From Gammaproteobacteria bacterium (GTDB lineage Bacteria > Pseudomonadota > Gammaproteobacteria > Pseudomonadales > Azotimanducaceae): 64,000 nt of DNA. Below the pieces are notes generated by a model. That model ran no database searches and was not told the DNA's origin. It saw only the letters and a list, made by a program, of their open reading frames with translations. Where the stretch lies: NCBI GenBank assembly GCA_012960535.1, contig DUBB01000043.1, positions 74,497 through 138,496 on the forward strand. The letters are read 5' to 3'. This document shows positions 36,086 through 45,838 of the stretch, piece by piece (within the stretch, counting starts at the first letter, position 1; the number at the start of each line of letters is the position of its first letter). The translations under genes were made by a program, and so were the position numbers.

Positions 36086-37350
36086 CTAACACCGAATATC
36101 CCTTTCAGGAAAAAGAAGAAGAATATTGATAACAGAGCCCCGGCCGGCAAGGTCACGATCCACGAAGTAAAAATAGTCCCAACCATCCTGAGATTCAGAG
36201 CGGCTAAACCATGGGCGAGGCCGACACCCAGGACGCCACCGACTAAAGTATGAGTGGTGGACACTGGAATACTCGCTCCAGAGGCAAACACAACCGTCGC
36301 TGCCGATGCAAAGGTAGCAGCAAAACCACTACTGGGTGTCAATTCAGTAATACTGGTGCCAACGGTCTGAATCACTCTATAGCCATAGGTAACCAGCCCC
36401 AGCGCAATCCCAGCAGCACCCAGTAGCAGCAACCAGCTTGGCATGAGCGCTTCCTGGGCCACCACACCACCGGAACTTATTACACTATTAACAGCAGCCA
36501 GGGGCCCAATCGCATTGGCGACATCATTGGATCCATGAGCAAATGCCATGGCGCAGGCCGTGAATAGCATAAGCACACCAAATACCCGCTCCACACTTAT
36601 GATCTCCTCGTGCACAGAGCGTGCATGGCTTTTTATCCTGGACACCATGACTGAACCTATAATAGTTAGCAGAAAGGCAATCGCCAGAGCATAGAAAATA
36701 GCCTCCTGAAAGCCTATGTCCAAGCCGACATGCTTTAAACCCTTGACCAGGGATACCATGGAAATAACAAAACCAACCAGGAAGATATAAACCGGAACCC
36801 CTCTTTTAGCACTACGGATTGGCTTGGCGGTGTTAAGAATGAATTTTCTGACGCTCATGTACAATACAAAGGCCAGGGCGCCGGCTAACAGCGGCGAGAT
36901 TACCCAACTCGCAGCAATCTCGACCACCTTGTCCCAGTTAACCGCATCAGTGGAAATTCCCACCGCAGCGAAACCAACGATAGCACCTACAATAGTGTGC
37001 GTTGTGGATACCGGCCAGCCAAACGTAGTTGCAACCAACAACCATATTCCAGCTGCCAAAAGCGATGAAATCATGCCGTAAACCAGCAATTCAGGCTGAT
37101 CAACAAGTAATCCCGGATCAATAATACCTTTCCGAATTGTGCTGGTGACTTCCCCACCGGCCAGGTAAGCCCCGGCACATTCAAAGATCATCGCTATTAT
37201 AATTGCTTGTTTAATCGTAATCGCTTTAGAACCGACCGAGGTACCCATGGCATTAGCGACATCATTCGCGCCCACACCCCAGGCCATAAACAAGCCGCAT
37301 AATGCGGCAATAACCAGCAGAATAAACCCATAATTTTCTATGATAAGCAT
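36082..37350 (-). CDS. Inorganic phosphate transporter, Pit family
   Basis: 422 residues with about 11 membrane segments and two internal repeats, each with the PNP signature: GANDVANAMGTSVGSKAIT near the N-terminus and HGSNDVANAIGPLAAV in the second half. VSTTHTIVGAIVG and VSTTHTLVGGVLG are the second paired block. It is a low-affinity phosphate (metal-phosphate):cation symporter of the inner membrane. The upstream DUF47 gene ends 52 bases before its start, the usual pit accessory arrangement. Confidence 0.94.
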   Translation of the reverse strand: MLIIENYGFILLVIAALCGLFMAWGVGANDVANAMGTSVGSKAITIKQAIIIAMIFECAGAYLAGGEVTSTIRKGIIDPGLLVDQPELLVYGMISSLLAAGIWLLVATTFGWPVSTTHTIVGAIVGFAAVGISTDAVNWDKVVEIAASWVISPLLAGALAFVLYMSVRKFILNTAKPIRSAKRGVPVYIFLVGFVISMVSLVKGLKHVGLDIGFQEAIFYALAIAFLLTIIGSVMVSRIKSHARSVHEEIISVERVFGVLMLFTACAMAFAHGSNDVANAIGPLAAVNSVISSGGVVAQEALMPSWLLLLGAAGIALGLVTYGYRVIQTVGTSITELTPSSGFAATFASAATVVFASGASIPVSTTHTLVGGVLGVGLAHGLAALNLRMVGTIFTSWIVTLPAGALLSIFFFFFLKGIFGVS

Positions 37351-37402
37351 TACATCACCACTCTACTGACGGTCTAACAACAATCGCTCTAAGGAACTTA
37401 AC

Positions 37403-38083
37403 TTACCGGGCAACCATACATAGCACTCGATGACTGACTTTCTGTGATACATCAGAAATATTCGCTATTAACTCTATAATGTTGTAGCAGAACATCATGT
37501 CTAACGGGTTATTCGAGGGTTCAAGCTTATGCAGTTGACTTCTCAACAGGATCTGCTGCTCATCGGCGCGATGCTCAATGACACTCACTTCGTTGACCAG
37601 ATCCTCAATAACGTGCACTTCTCGATTACTAAACCCGGATCGTATCAGGTCATCGAGCTGGCCAGTAACCTTTAAAACACTCAATACGCCTTCCTGGCTA
37701 ACCTGAGCAAATTCCACGATCTGTTCCTGAATATTTTCCGGGAATACAATTTTCCTGCCAAGAATCAGACCAGCCGCGTCCTTGGTTTTATTAGGAATCT
37801 GATCCTGAAGCTGGATTAACTCGAGCAGATCAGTACGGTAAACGGGCAGAAACAAACCTCTGGGCAGACTGATCCTGATCTCTCGTTTGAGTTCATCAGC
37901 GTGGTTTTCAATTTCTGAGATAGCGTCGTATATGTTTTCTACAAGTACCCAATCGGCGATATATGATGCTTTGAGCAAACTGGAGAGCTGACCGACTGCA
38001 TCTCGGCCAAATTCCATATGACGTTGAACTGAAACAAAAGGCGACTCGCGGAACAGCTTGCTGAACACGGTTTTTTTTACCAT
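37403..38083 (-). CDS. DUF47/TIGR00153 PhoU-like Pit accessory protein
   Basis: 226 residues, almost all helical, PhoU-like. The N-terminus KTVFSKLFRESPFVSVQRHM and the acidic DQIPNKTKDAAGLILGRKI match TIGR00153/DUF47. These proteins accompany Pit transporters and are thought to modulate phosphate uptake. I chose the ATG at 38083, with AGGT upstream and the family-like MVKKTVF start, over the ATG at 38113. It is co-directional with pit. Confidence 0.88.
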   Translation of the reverse strand: MVKKTVFSKLFRESPFVSVQRHMEFGRDAVGQLSSLLKASYIADWVLVENIYDAISEIENHADELKREIRISLPRGLFLPVYRTDLLELIQLQDQIPNKTKDAAGLILGRKIVFPENIQEQIVEFAQVSQEGVLSVLKVTGQLDDLIRSGFSNREVHVIEDLVNEVSVIEHRADEQQILLRSQLHKLEPSNNPLDMMFCYNIIELIANISDVSQKVSHRVLCMVAR

Positions 38084-38222
38084 CACTACCTCGCACAACC
38101 TGAAAGCAGGCATTATAAATTAGATTGTCGTTTTGCCAAGCTTAAATCAAAAAAAAAGATAGGGACGCCAAGCAGTAACAAAATATGAAATGTAATCCTA
38201 GGTGTGTTATAAAAGCGCGCTT

Positions 38223-38660
38223 ATGAGAGCACAACCAGAATCAACCCTATTACCGCAGAACCTGGATAAACTGGCAATCATGTTCTCTACCACTTGCCTT
38301 GTGCATTGCCTCGCTCTACCCCTGCTGGTAACGCTGTTTCCAATCGCCCAGGGCAGCCTCTTAGAAGAACAGTCTTTTCATTTACTGATGCTCTGGGTAA
38401 TCGTACCAACAAGCCTTATTGCACTGACTTTAGGTTGCACAAAGCACAAAGATCGAAGCACTATTGCGCTGGGTGCCGTAGGCCTGATAAGCCTCACCCT
38501 GACCGCCCTATATGGTCATGACTACCTGACTGCCTCTGGCGAAAAATGGATAACCATTACGGCCGGCTTGTTACTATCGCTGGCCCATATCAGAAACTTC
38601 CTGATCTGCCGGAAAGCGGCCTGCTGTCACACTGCGACTGTAGCAGATGAGAATCAATAG
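38223..38660 (+). CDS. MerC domain-containing membrane protein
   Basis: 145 residues with four hydrophobic segments. The metal-binding pair is in STTCLVHCLALPLL in the first segment, the MerC hallmark, and a second Cys pair lies near the C-terminus (CRKAACC). MerC in mer operons moves Hg(II); chromosomal MerC-domain proteins are of uncertain role, perhaps with other soft metals. No merR, merA or merP is in this window. A GTG at 38202 could add seven residues. The stop overlaps the convergent NudL gene by seven bases. Confidence 0.8.
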   Translation: MRAQPESTLLPQNLDKLAIMFSTTCLVHCLALPLLVTLFPIAQGSLLEEQSFHLLMLWVIVPTSLIALTLGCTKHKDRSTIALGAVGLISLTLTALYGHDYLTASGEKWITITAGLLLSLAHIRNFLICRKAACCHTATVADENQ

Positions 38661-39271
38661 CAATTTCGGCTGATTATTTCTGCAAAATTAATCATCATTG
38701 ATACCGTTGGGCCAGACACTTCAAAGCCTTTCAATCTGAAATGGTAATGGGCTCTATCCGCTGCTCTGCTTACCAACTGATAATGATCTGGATTGAGCAG
38801 ATCCTCTAGCAATACCTCTTTTAGATCGGTGACTTCAGCTGGATTCAGCACTACCGTATAGTCCGGGGTCACTATACCAACGAAGGGTGTAATACAGAAT
38901 CCGGTCTGGGTGTGATATCGACCAAGACTGCCTATCATCTGGTAGCCACTGGCAGTTACTTCGATTTCCTCTCGGATTTCGCGGCGGACGGTTTCCTCAA
39001 TGGAGTTATCGCCTGAATCGGCTTTGCCACCAGGAAAGCAATACTGGCCACCAAAACGAATCCCCGGATGTCTCCGCGTAAAGATCACCGTTGGATTGGG
39101 TTTATCTACAATCAGCATAGCCACCGCTGCTACCTGAGCCGAGGCCCTGACCTGTTCGGGAACACCCGGTTCTGTGTGGGGATTTCGCAGATCTACAGCA
39201 GCATCTGTTGCCCTGACAATCCTGATAACATTATCCAGGTCAACGTCCTTTTTCTTAAATTGCAGCGTCAT
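38654..39271 (-). CDS. Nudix hydrolase, CoA pyrophosphatase (NudL-like)
   Basis: 205 residues. TRRHPGIRFGGQYCFPGGKA leads into the Nudix box ADSGDNSIEETVRREIREE; the combination of an upstream RxxxxRxxGGQxxFPGG stretch with the box is the UPF0035/NudL mark for CoA diphosphatases, which cut CoA to 3',5'-ADP and 4'-phosphopantetheine. It is the third gene of a minus-strand run after a thiolase-like and a ChbG-like gene, 44 bases behind the latter. This placement next to CoA-ester genes fits a CoA role. Confidence 0.85.
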   Translation of the reverse strand: MTLQFKKKDVDLDNVIRIVRATDAAVDLRNPHTEPGVPEQVRASAQVAAVAMLIVDKPNPTVIFTRRHPGIRFGGQYCFPGGKADSGDNSIEETVRREIREEIEVTASGYQMIGSLGRYHTQTGFCITPFVGIVTPDYTVVLNPAEVTDLKEVLLEDLLNPDHYQLVSRAADRAHYHFRLKGFEVSGPTVSMMINFAEIISRNCY

Positions 39272-39315
39272 CGGATACCTACCTGGTCAAATAGACGATT
39301 TTTTCAGGCCAGGTA

Positions 39316-40200
39316 TCACTCGCCACGCATAACGTCTCTGAGTTCACGATAACCAATAATTCGGATACCCTGCTGTTCCGCGTACTCTCTTAAGACAGGC
39401 CCACGAAAAGCCATATAATCTGCATGACGGGACACATGAGTATCTGCTATAGCACTGAGCTCTTCACTGTCTTTGGCAGGATGAAACAGAAGATGGGTTA
39501 ATCCCGGTTCTATGGCATCAATCAATCCTTGGTAAAAATCCACTTTATCCGGTTTGGCAATCAAAGTTTCAATGATTATCTCGTCGAGCATGGGCACTTT
39601 GCTCGCATCAATCGCTTCCAGTGCCTGCAAATAGGCATCAGCCATATCGCCTTGACTGAGCGCTTGTAACCGCGCTCGGGTTATACGCGGTAGAAAAGCG
39701 GGTACTTCATATTCTGCTGCTAAAGACAAATAGGTAGGCAGGAATTTAGGATGAATTACCGACCCCATATGGGTATCGATATGCGTCACATCGATACCTG
39801 ACGCCAATGCGGTATCAATCTGAGCTCTCATTTCGCCCCGCGCGGCTTCCTTGGTTACATGACGAATGGCGTCCTCTCGGGTATGCCACAGATAACCCTG
39901 CCTATCCACCAAACCGGTTCCAGCATCACGTGAACTTAGTGCTGGCCACCGATACAGTGGATACTCTGCCGTCAGCGTAAGGTGGACGCCAATATCCCAT
40001 GACTGATTATGCTGCGCCATATGCGCCGCTTCCAGAAACCAACCTGCATTGACGATCACCGATGCGCAGCTGGCCGAACCGCCTGACAAACATGCCTCGG
40101 TTGCCACATTTGCAGCATGGCAAAAGCCCATATCGTCGATATGGGTAATCAGTACCCGATCTACTGGTTTGAAACCCATTTTTTCTAGAAACCGGTTCAT
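39316..40200 (-). CDS. ChbG/HpnK (YdjC-like) family deacetylase
   Basis: 294 residues from the ATG at 40200, set by GGAG at -11 and by loss of homology in the longer open frame, which runs into the thiolase gene. VLITHIDDMGFCHAANVATE carries the metal-binding Asp pair (DDMG), and GVHLTLTAE and DVTHIDTHMGSVIHP carry the two His blocks of the family. YdjC/ChbG enzymes remove acetyl groups from chitobiose-type sugars; HpnK acts on hopanoid side chains. No signal peptide. Its start lies four bases after the thiolase-like gene stop, so translational coupling is likely. Confidence 0.82.
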   Translation of the reverse strand: MNRFLEKMGFKPVDRVLITHIDDMGFCHAANVATEACLSGGSASCASVIVNAGWFLEAAHMAQHNQSWDIGVHLTLTAEYPLYRWPALSSRDAGTGLVDRQGYLWHTREDAIRHVTKEAARGEMRAQIDTALASGIDVTHIDTHMGSVIHPKFLPTYLSLAAEYEVPAFLPRITRARLQALSQGDMADAYLQALEAIDASKVPMLDEIIIETLIAKPDKVDFYQGLIDAIEPGLTHLLFHPAKDSEELSAIADTHVSRHADYMAFRGPVLREYAEQQGIRIIGYRELRDVMRGE

Positions 40201-40204
40201 AGAC

Positions 40205-41671
40205 CTACTCCATTGTAAACAGTCCCTGGCCATTGACAGAACCCGCACGACCACAGAATTCTTCATCCACCATGTTGAATAACAGGTCACGGTCCTCAGT
40301 ATTTGCCCAGGTACGCTTGCCATCCCCGGTAAGACATGCAACATGACCCATCTGAGGCATGCCACCACCATACATGACTGTATAGGATTCGATAACGACC
40401 TTGCCGTTAAAATTATCGAGGCTCTCCCGCGTGGGCATTGCATCAACTTCAGACTGTACATCAGCGAATTGAAAATCCTGAGAAGGCGGTGTTGCTGAAT
40501 AAACTCCAAAAGCATGCTTAGTTAGGAAACCACCATTGGCTGTAATCAAACCTTTGTCACTGGGATTCAACCTGGTCAATTCAACCATCCTCGCTATGCT
40601 ATGCATAACATAGTTATTAAGCGGTCCACCGCCAAAAGTCAGCCCACCTGTAATGGTCAGAGGCTTTGACTGGTCCAGACCTAACTCCGTGGCAGCGACC
40701 TGCACGGCCGATGGAAAACAACTATAGACATCCACCAGGCTCAGATCGGATGTCGAAAGACCTGCCAGATCAAGCGCTCTTTGACCAGCAATGCGAATAG
40801 CGGGGGAACTATACAAATTATCTCTTTCTGAGACCATGTAGGTATCATGAGCCGCAGTACCAGACCAGGGGAATACCCACAAAGCCGGGTCAATAGCATA
40901 GCGTTTTGCCACCGCAACACTACACATAATGAGCGCTGCTGACATATCCACTGCATTGTTTGAGTTCATCAGTTTTGGGTAGGGAAAGCTAATCATACGA
41001 TTACTATCAGAGGGCGTTCGAATCATTTCTGCATCAAGCTGCTTTCTCAGCCAGGCATGCGGATTCTGCTGAGCAACCGCGCTAAAACCTGCCCACAGCT
41101 CTGAAATGCGGGAAATGTGTTCACTGACCGATTCTCCTCGCTGATAGCGTATCGCGTTCTCAAAGATAGGATACATCTGCAGCGGCGACTGAATACTCCG
41201 TGCCTGTTCAGCACTGCCAGACATCGGCACTTCAGTATCCAGCATGTCATCATAGGAGCCTGACGTCTTGGTGTAAGCCATTTCTCGACCGGCTTTAAGC
41301 AATTTTGCCTGGGTATGCCCTACTTCCGCCCCAGTCAGTAAAACTAATGAATTCTTACCCTCTAAGATGTCTAGTGCTGAACGATTCACCAGCGCCTGCA
41401 CAGAATTGCCACCAAACGGTGTGCCAATCAATTCAGCATCAGGTGAGCCAAGCCTGCTGGCAACATAGCCTGCGGGTTGCTTATATCGCCAACGGCCCCG
41501 CACCACACGTACTGAATCCAGGTCTGATAATATGCCCGGATGACCCGTATCCTCTGCGGCTGCTTGGGCAGCACGAATCATCAGCTCAACGGGTTCCAGA
41601 GCCTGATCAACATCCGCGACTTTCTGAGCATGCTGCGCTATGCCAACGATAATCGGTGTATTTGGGTTCAT
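40205..41671 (-). CDS. Thiolase-like protein (SCP-x/acetyl-CoA acetyltransferase type)
   Basis: 488 residues. The thiolase fold is recognisable: GILSDLDSVRVV near the start, GTPFGGNSVQALVNRSALDI where the first catalytic Cys normally stands, VDVYSCFPSAVQVAATEL (the HxxN/NxAFA-like block), and GGLTFGGGPLNNYVMHS near the end. The N-terminal nucleophile Cys is missing (Asn-Ser instead of Asn-x-Cys), as in thiolase-like proteins that do not condense acetyl-CoA. A role in CoA-ester metabolism with the co-transcribed ChbG-like and NudL genes is possible. Confidence 0.82.
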   Translation of the reverse strand: MNPNTPIIVGIAQHAQKVADVDQALEPVELMIRAAQAAAEDTGHPGILSDLDSVRVVRGRWRYKQPAGYVASRLGSPDAELIGTPFGGNSVQALVNRSALDILEGKNSLVLLTGAEVGHTQAKLLKAGREMAYTKTSGSYDDMLDTEVPMSGSAEQARSIQSPLQMYPIFENAIRYQRGESVSEHISRISELWAGFSAVAQQNPHAWLRKQLDAEMIRTPSDSNRMISFPYPKLMNSNNAVDMSAALIMCSVAVAKRYAIDPALWVFPWSGTAAHDTYMVSERDNLYSSPAIRIAGQRALDLAGLSTSDLSLVDVYSCFPSAVQVAATELGLDQSKPLTITGGLTFGGGPLNNYVMHSIARMVELTRLNPSDKGLITANGGFLTKHAFGVYSATPPSQDFQFADVQSEVDAMPTRESLDNFNGKVVIESYTVMYGGGMPQMGHVACLTGDGKRTWANTEDRDLLFNMVDEEFCGRAGSVNGQGLFTME

Positions 41672-41858
41672 AGTCTTATCCTACGCGGAAACAGTCTGCA
41701 TTCTGCCATAGTCAGCAGTAGTTTTCAGACCCCGGTAAGGGTGTTGGCCATTCAAATACGGACATTTATATCGAATATCTAACTTAAACCTGGCCCACTG
41801 TAGACAGACAGCCCAAACTAGGCCCTAATCTGATGCACGACATCGTTCAGGAACAATC

Positions 41859-42791
41859 ATGCAGCTAGCGGTTACTGCCTGGGATCTCAGTAATACCGAT
41901 GCCTTGAAATCCATACCCGATCAGGCTGTTATTGCTGAGGACATGGGTTTCAGTGGGTTCTGGTTGCCAGAAAACCATTTCATTGGAACGGCCTCACTGG
42001 CATCGCCTCTACTCCTGCTTGCGGCTGCGGCTGCAAAAACAAAAACCATCCGACTCGGAACAACTTCCTATTTATTACCCATCCGCAACCCCATAGAAGC
42101 AGCCGAAGATGTGGCCACTCTTGACTGCATCAGTAACGGCAGGTTGATTCTCGGCATAGGCAGGGGTTTCAACGATAACCTATTCGAGATTTACAATATC
42201 GACCCAAAACAGAAACGCAGCATCTTCAAGCAACACCTGGACATCATGATCCGGGCCTGGCAGGGCTATCCTCTACGCGAACCAGCGGGAAAAGAGCCGG
42301 TCTACCTGTCTCCCAGACCAATCCAAAAACCTTATCCTGAGATCTGGGTTGCGGCTTTTGGCCCATTGGCACTAAAACAGGCTGCCAGTTTCGGGTTGCC
42401 TTATCTTGCCTCTCCCATGGAGAGCCTACCCCGATTAATAGCCAACATGGAAACCTACAACCAGGCATTGAGTCTGACCAAGCACGCCGATGTTCAAACC
42501 ATCCCAATTATGCGCACCATTTTCATCAGTGACAACAAATCACTCAATGAGAAAGTTACAGCCAACCTGGAGGCTGAAGCAAGACAACGTTCAAATCAGT
42601 TGCTAACCGATCTGGAGCCCAGCTACCTGGTTGGAAATAGCCAGTCAGTGCGGAATAGCCTGCAGCAATATAAAGACAAAATTTCAATGAATTATTTGAT
42701 AGCCAGAGGGAGAATCAGAGGCGTTTCCATTAAGGACCAGCTAACCTCACATCAGCAGCTTCTGGAAATCACCCAGGATTGGCGAAACTAA
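41859..42791 (+). CDS. LLM-class flavin-dependent oxidoreductase
   Basis: 310 residues with the luciferase-like TIM barrel: AVIAEDMGFSGFWLPENHFI, TIRLGTTSYLLPIRNPIEAA then EDVATLDCISNGRLILGIGR, and a C-terminal FGPLALKQAASFGLPYLASP. These enzymes use FMNH2 or F420. The absence of other F420 genes in the window leaves the cofactor open. AGGAA lies before the ATG. The stop overlaps the stop of the convergent M48 gene. Confidence 0.85.
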   Translation: MQLAVTAWDLSNTDALKSIPDQAVIAEDMGFSGFWLPENHFIGTASLASPLLLLAAAAAKTKTIRLGTTSYLLPIRNPIEAAEDVATLDCISNGRLILGIGRGFNDNLFEIYNIDPKQKRSIFKQHLDIMIRAWQGYPLREPAGKEPVYLSPRPIQKPYPEIWVAAFGPLALKQAASFGLPYLASPMESLPRLIANMETYNQALSLTKHADVQTIPIMRTIFISDNKSLNEKVTANLEAEARQRSNQLLTDLEPSYLVGNSQSVRNSLQQYKDKISMNYLIARGRIRGVSIKDQLTSHQQLLEITQDWRN

Positions 42792-44221
42792 TCTATCACT
42801 TTCAGCAGTTGCCCTGGTTCAGGCTGACCGTTCGGGTACAAACCGTTAATCACCCTGAGTTTATCCAGGGCGTAGTTTGAAATAGGTGACTGTGCTGCAA
42901 GTTGTTCCATGGTCGTGCCCTGTTCGGCGCGAACAACCTGAACTTTGGGCACACGAGCAATGGTAAAATCATCCCTGGCCATTTTTCCAAAACTAAAAAT
43001 CATCGAAATGAAACGTTTATCATCGGCTACTTTACTTAAGTCAAACTTTCCAGAACCCTGCATAATGTAGGCAATTCGTCTGCGCAGGTCGAACACCACG
43101 GCAAGGCGAACCGGTCGCCTTCCAAATGGAGAATCAACACGCTCGGCGATACCCAGAAAAGCCGGCATACCACCAATGGTCAGGTTTCGCCCCTCCCGCA
43201 AAACATAATTCATACGCTCAATGACAAATTTCTCCGGGGTTGCCCCTTTATAGAGTTTACTCGTTGTCAAAAAGAAACTGGCATCGCCGGTCTGAGACAC
43301 AAACTGCACACCTCGAGGCGCTTGTTCCTGACGCCAACCCTCAGGGAAGGCAAACATAACCCCCAGACGAGGATGGTAAAATCGGGTATTGCGAACAACA
43401 CCCGACTGCCTTGACGGGCCGTAAGCAAGTCCATTGAGCTGCTCAAGAAATTCATCAGTACGGATGAACTCGTCATAATCAAGCAACAACTGGTTTGACT
43501 CTCTAATGGCTTCCCCATAACGAGTGTCATGATCCGGGTGACTGGACAGGAAACCGTGATAAACCTGCGGCGGTCTCTTCTCCAGGCGAGCCTGTTCTAT
43601 TTCGATCCTGTCTTTGTTCTTGAGAATTTCTATTGTTTTGAGCATTGCCTCCGGTGAATAGCCTGCTTTGGCCATGTAGCTAGCACCTACCTGATCAGCT
43701 TCAAGCTCAAATTCGCGGCTGTAACCGGTTATTAATACGCCGCCCAACACCTGACCCAGTTCTACGATGCCTGGCTGTCCTGTAAGAATCGCGGCTCCAA
43801 CCGAAACAATGTCCTGCACTTTGCTCCGGGTTTTGCGGCGCAAGCCATGCTTTTCGGTTATATGAGCGATTTCATGACCCAGTACAGCCGCCAACTCCGA
43901 TTCAGAATTCATATGCACGAGCATGCCGCGGGTGATATAAACAAATCCGCCTGGAAGCGCAAAGGCATTAATCATATCGTCGTTGAGCACAGTGAAATAG
44001 TATTTCAATTCTGGCCGACTGCTCTGAGCTGCGATGCGGTTACCAACCTTTGCTACGTATTCCTGAAGGGCAGGATTCTTGTACACGCCAAATCTACCGA
44101 CAATTTTCTGATGTTCGGCGGCACCCTGTTTGATTTCTTTTTCCTCTGACAGGGCAAACCCCATCTGCGGGGTCGTTCCCATAATAAGAAAGAGGAAAAA
44201 AAGCTTGCACCAAGATGTCAT
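42788..44221 (-). CDS. Exported M48-family metalloprotease with C-terminal LysM-like segment
   Basis: 477 residues. A signal peptide covers the first ~24 residues (ending GFALS). The zinc site is GHEIAH (His116, Glu117, His120), with the third ligand in SREFELEADQVG. This architecture is that of BepA/YfgC-type periplasmic proteases that act in outer-membrane protein quality control. The C-terminal end (~430-477: TTMEQLAAQSPISNYALDKL, then GQLLKV) resembles a LysM-like fold. No TPR region as in BepA is obvious; 210-430 is a separate domain. It is convergent with the LLM gene. Confidence 0.85.
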   Translation of the reverse strand: MTSWCKLFFLFLIMGTTPQMGFALSEEKEIKQGAAEHQKIVGRFGVYKNPALQEYVAKVGNRIAAQSSRPELKYYFTVLNDDMINAFALPGGFVYITRGMLVHMNSESELAAVLGHEIAHITEKHGLRRKTRSKVQDIVSVGAAILTGQPGIVELGQVLGGVLITGYSREFELEADQVGASYMAKAGYSPEAMLKTIEILKNKDRIEIEQARLEKRPPQVYHGFLSSHPDHDTRYGEAIRESNQLLLDYDEFIRTDEFLEQLNGLAYGPSRQSGVVRNTRFYHPRLGVMFAFPEGWRQEQAPRGVQFVSQTGDASFFLTTSKLYKGATPEKFVIERMNYVLREGRNLTIGGMPAFLGIAERVDSPFGRRPVRLAVVFDLRRRIAYIMQGSGKFDLSKVADDKRFISMIFSFGKMARDDFTIARVPKVQVVRAEQGTTMEQLAAQSPISNYALDKLRVINGLYPNGQPEPGQLLKVID

Positions 44222-44512
44222 TTTAGCTGCCTTATATTGATACCTTAGACTCTATTGTGGTGTTAAGTGCCATGCAATCCTGTTCTGCTGTCTAGACAGT
44301 TATGCTTAAAACGACCTTTCTGCCAGGCCCGCATCAATACTGCCATAACCATGCCTTGTTTGGACATAACGCGTGCTTCAACATAAGCTAATCAAAACCT
44401 ATAGCCGATTATTATTGCCGCGCAAACCTGAAAATCAACTGAATAAGCTCTAGTATTTGCACCTTCTCCTTGTTTCTGAATAATACAAGTAAATACGTCA
44501 TGATAACCTGCC

Positions 44513-45838
44513 ATGCGAAAGCGGCTATTAGTTTCTTACCTTAATCTGCTCATCAGCTGTGTGCCTCTGTCTGCGATGGCTGAAGCCACCTTGCCTGCAG
44601 CGAAGGAGCAAGACCCTACTCAGCAATATCCCCAGGAAAGACAGCAATGGCAAGAGAAAATAAGTCTGCTTGAGCAGGAAGCAGGGCCCTTCTCGTTGCA
44701 AATGGTCGAACCCCTAAAAAATTATGCCCTATTACTAGCAAAAAACAGTGACCGTGAAATGGCTGTTGAGGCATTGCGTCGAGCTCAGCACATCCTGCAC
44801 CGCCAGCAGGGCGTGCATACCCCGGAACAGCTCAACCTGATGCATCAGCTAGTGTCAATTTCACTGCAAGGTCACGACTACCTCAATGCAGACGGCCTGC
44901 AGGCATTCATCTTCTACCTGTCCAATCGAGACGATAACCTCGACTCAAAAATAACCGCTCAACGGGCACTGGCCAACTGGTATCTGCACTCAGGTCAGTT
45001 CAAACTTGCGATCACAACAGTAACAAAGACAATTGACCTGGTAGAATCGCGCGAAAATCATCAAAGCCCACGACTCATTGAACTGCTGTTAGACAAGACA
45101 CTCTACCGCCAGATGGCAGGGCTCTGCTGTAACAGGAAATATCTCGAACAAGCACTGCAGATTGCCGAGTCAGCACAGGCGGCGGTTGATATCAAAGATG
45201 ATATCCAGTTTCGCCTGGCTGATGTCAGCCTGTTAGAGAGCCAGCACGCAAGAGCAATATCGCACTGGCAACGACTGTCAACATCAATTACCAGCGAGCC
45301 CAGATTAATCACCGGCAGCCGGCAGTTCAACGACCGTGAAGAAATAAAAAAGCGATACTATCGAGTTACCGATGACCCGCTAAGGCGGCAGTTCCTGCAG
45401 GAGATGAGCCGGGAACAAAGACGCATAGACCTGTATCTGCCGCCCCAGTTTTTTACTGTAAATAACAATCTGGAGCGGTTACCCATTGTTATCAGAAAAG
45501 CTGGCGAGATCACCCGCAACAAGGAAAAATTAAGCCAAACCGTGGGATCTCCTTTTGCATTCCTGAGAGAACAACTTGAACAGATATTACCCCTGAGACT
45601 GCAAAAAACCGATGGCATGAACACGCTCAGTCTGAAGCTGAACTTTACGGTGACAGACAAGGGCAGGGTAAAGGAAATTCGTATTGAAGGAGAAGCACCC
45701 CACGCCCTGAAAAAACTCCTGCGCGATACCCTCATTACAAGCCGTTACCGCCCCGCGCTAGAATCTGGCCAGCCGAAAACAACCCATGACGTCTCGATCA
45801 TTCAAACTTTTACAACTTATGATATAAATCCGACATGA
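44513..45838 (+). CDS. Exported TPR protein with TonB-C-like terminus (first paralogue)
   Basis: 441 residues. The signal peptide ends near CVPLSAMA-EATLPAAKE. Residues ~35-250 are helical, TPR-like pairs. Residues ~355-435 resemble the TonB C-terminal domain: TLSLKLNFTVTDKGRVKEIR, then a helix and SRYRPALESGQP. Unlike TonB there is no membrane anchor or proline-rich arm, only a cleavable signal, so it should be a soluble periplasmic protein. The next gene is a paralogue in the same order of domains, overlapping by four bases. The role could be binding of a peptidoglycan or membrane partner. Confidence 0.7.
   Translation: MRKRLLVSYLNLLISCVPLSAMAEATLPAAKEQDPTQQYPQERQQWQEKISLLEQEAGPFSLQMVEPLKNYALLLAKNSDREMAVEALRRAQHILHRQQGVHTPEQLNLMHQLVSISLQGHDYLNADGLQAFIFYLSNRDDNLDSKITAQRALANWYLHSGQFKLAITTVTKTIDLVESRENHQSPRLIELLLDKTLYRQMAGLCCNRKYLEQALQIAESAQAAVDIKDDIQFRLADVSLLESQHARAISHWQRLSTSITSEPRLITGSRQFNDREEIKKRYYRVTDDPLRRQFLQEMSREQRRIDLYLPPQFFTVNNNLERLPIVIRKAGEITRNKEKLSQTVGSPFAFLREQLEQILPLRLQKTDGMNTLSLKLNFTVTDKGRVKEIRIEGEAPHALKKLLRDTLITSRYRPALESGQPKTTHDVSIIQTFTTYDINPT

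Noticed and set aside
38181..38222. Possible Zur box before the MerC gene (GAAATGTAAT followed by GTTATA).
   Set aside because: Only the left half resembles the Zur consensus; the right half matches poorly when spaced correctly.
38202..38660. mer (mercury resistance) operon.
   Set aside because: Only a MerC-domain protein is present; no merR, merT, merP or merA nearby.
40201..40515. Extra 105 codons at the start of the ChbG-like open frame.
   Set aside because: They overlap the thiolase-like gene in another frame, lack homology, and a good ribosome site lies at the ATG 40200.
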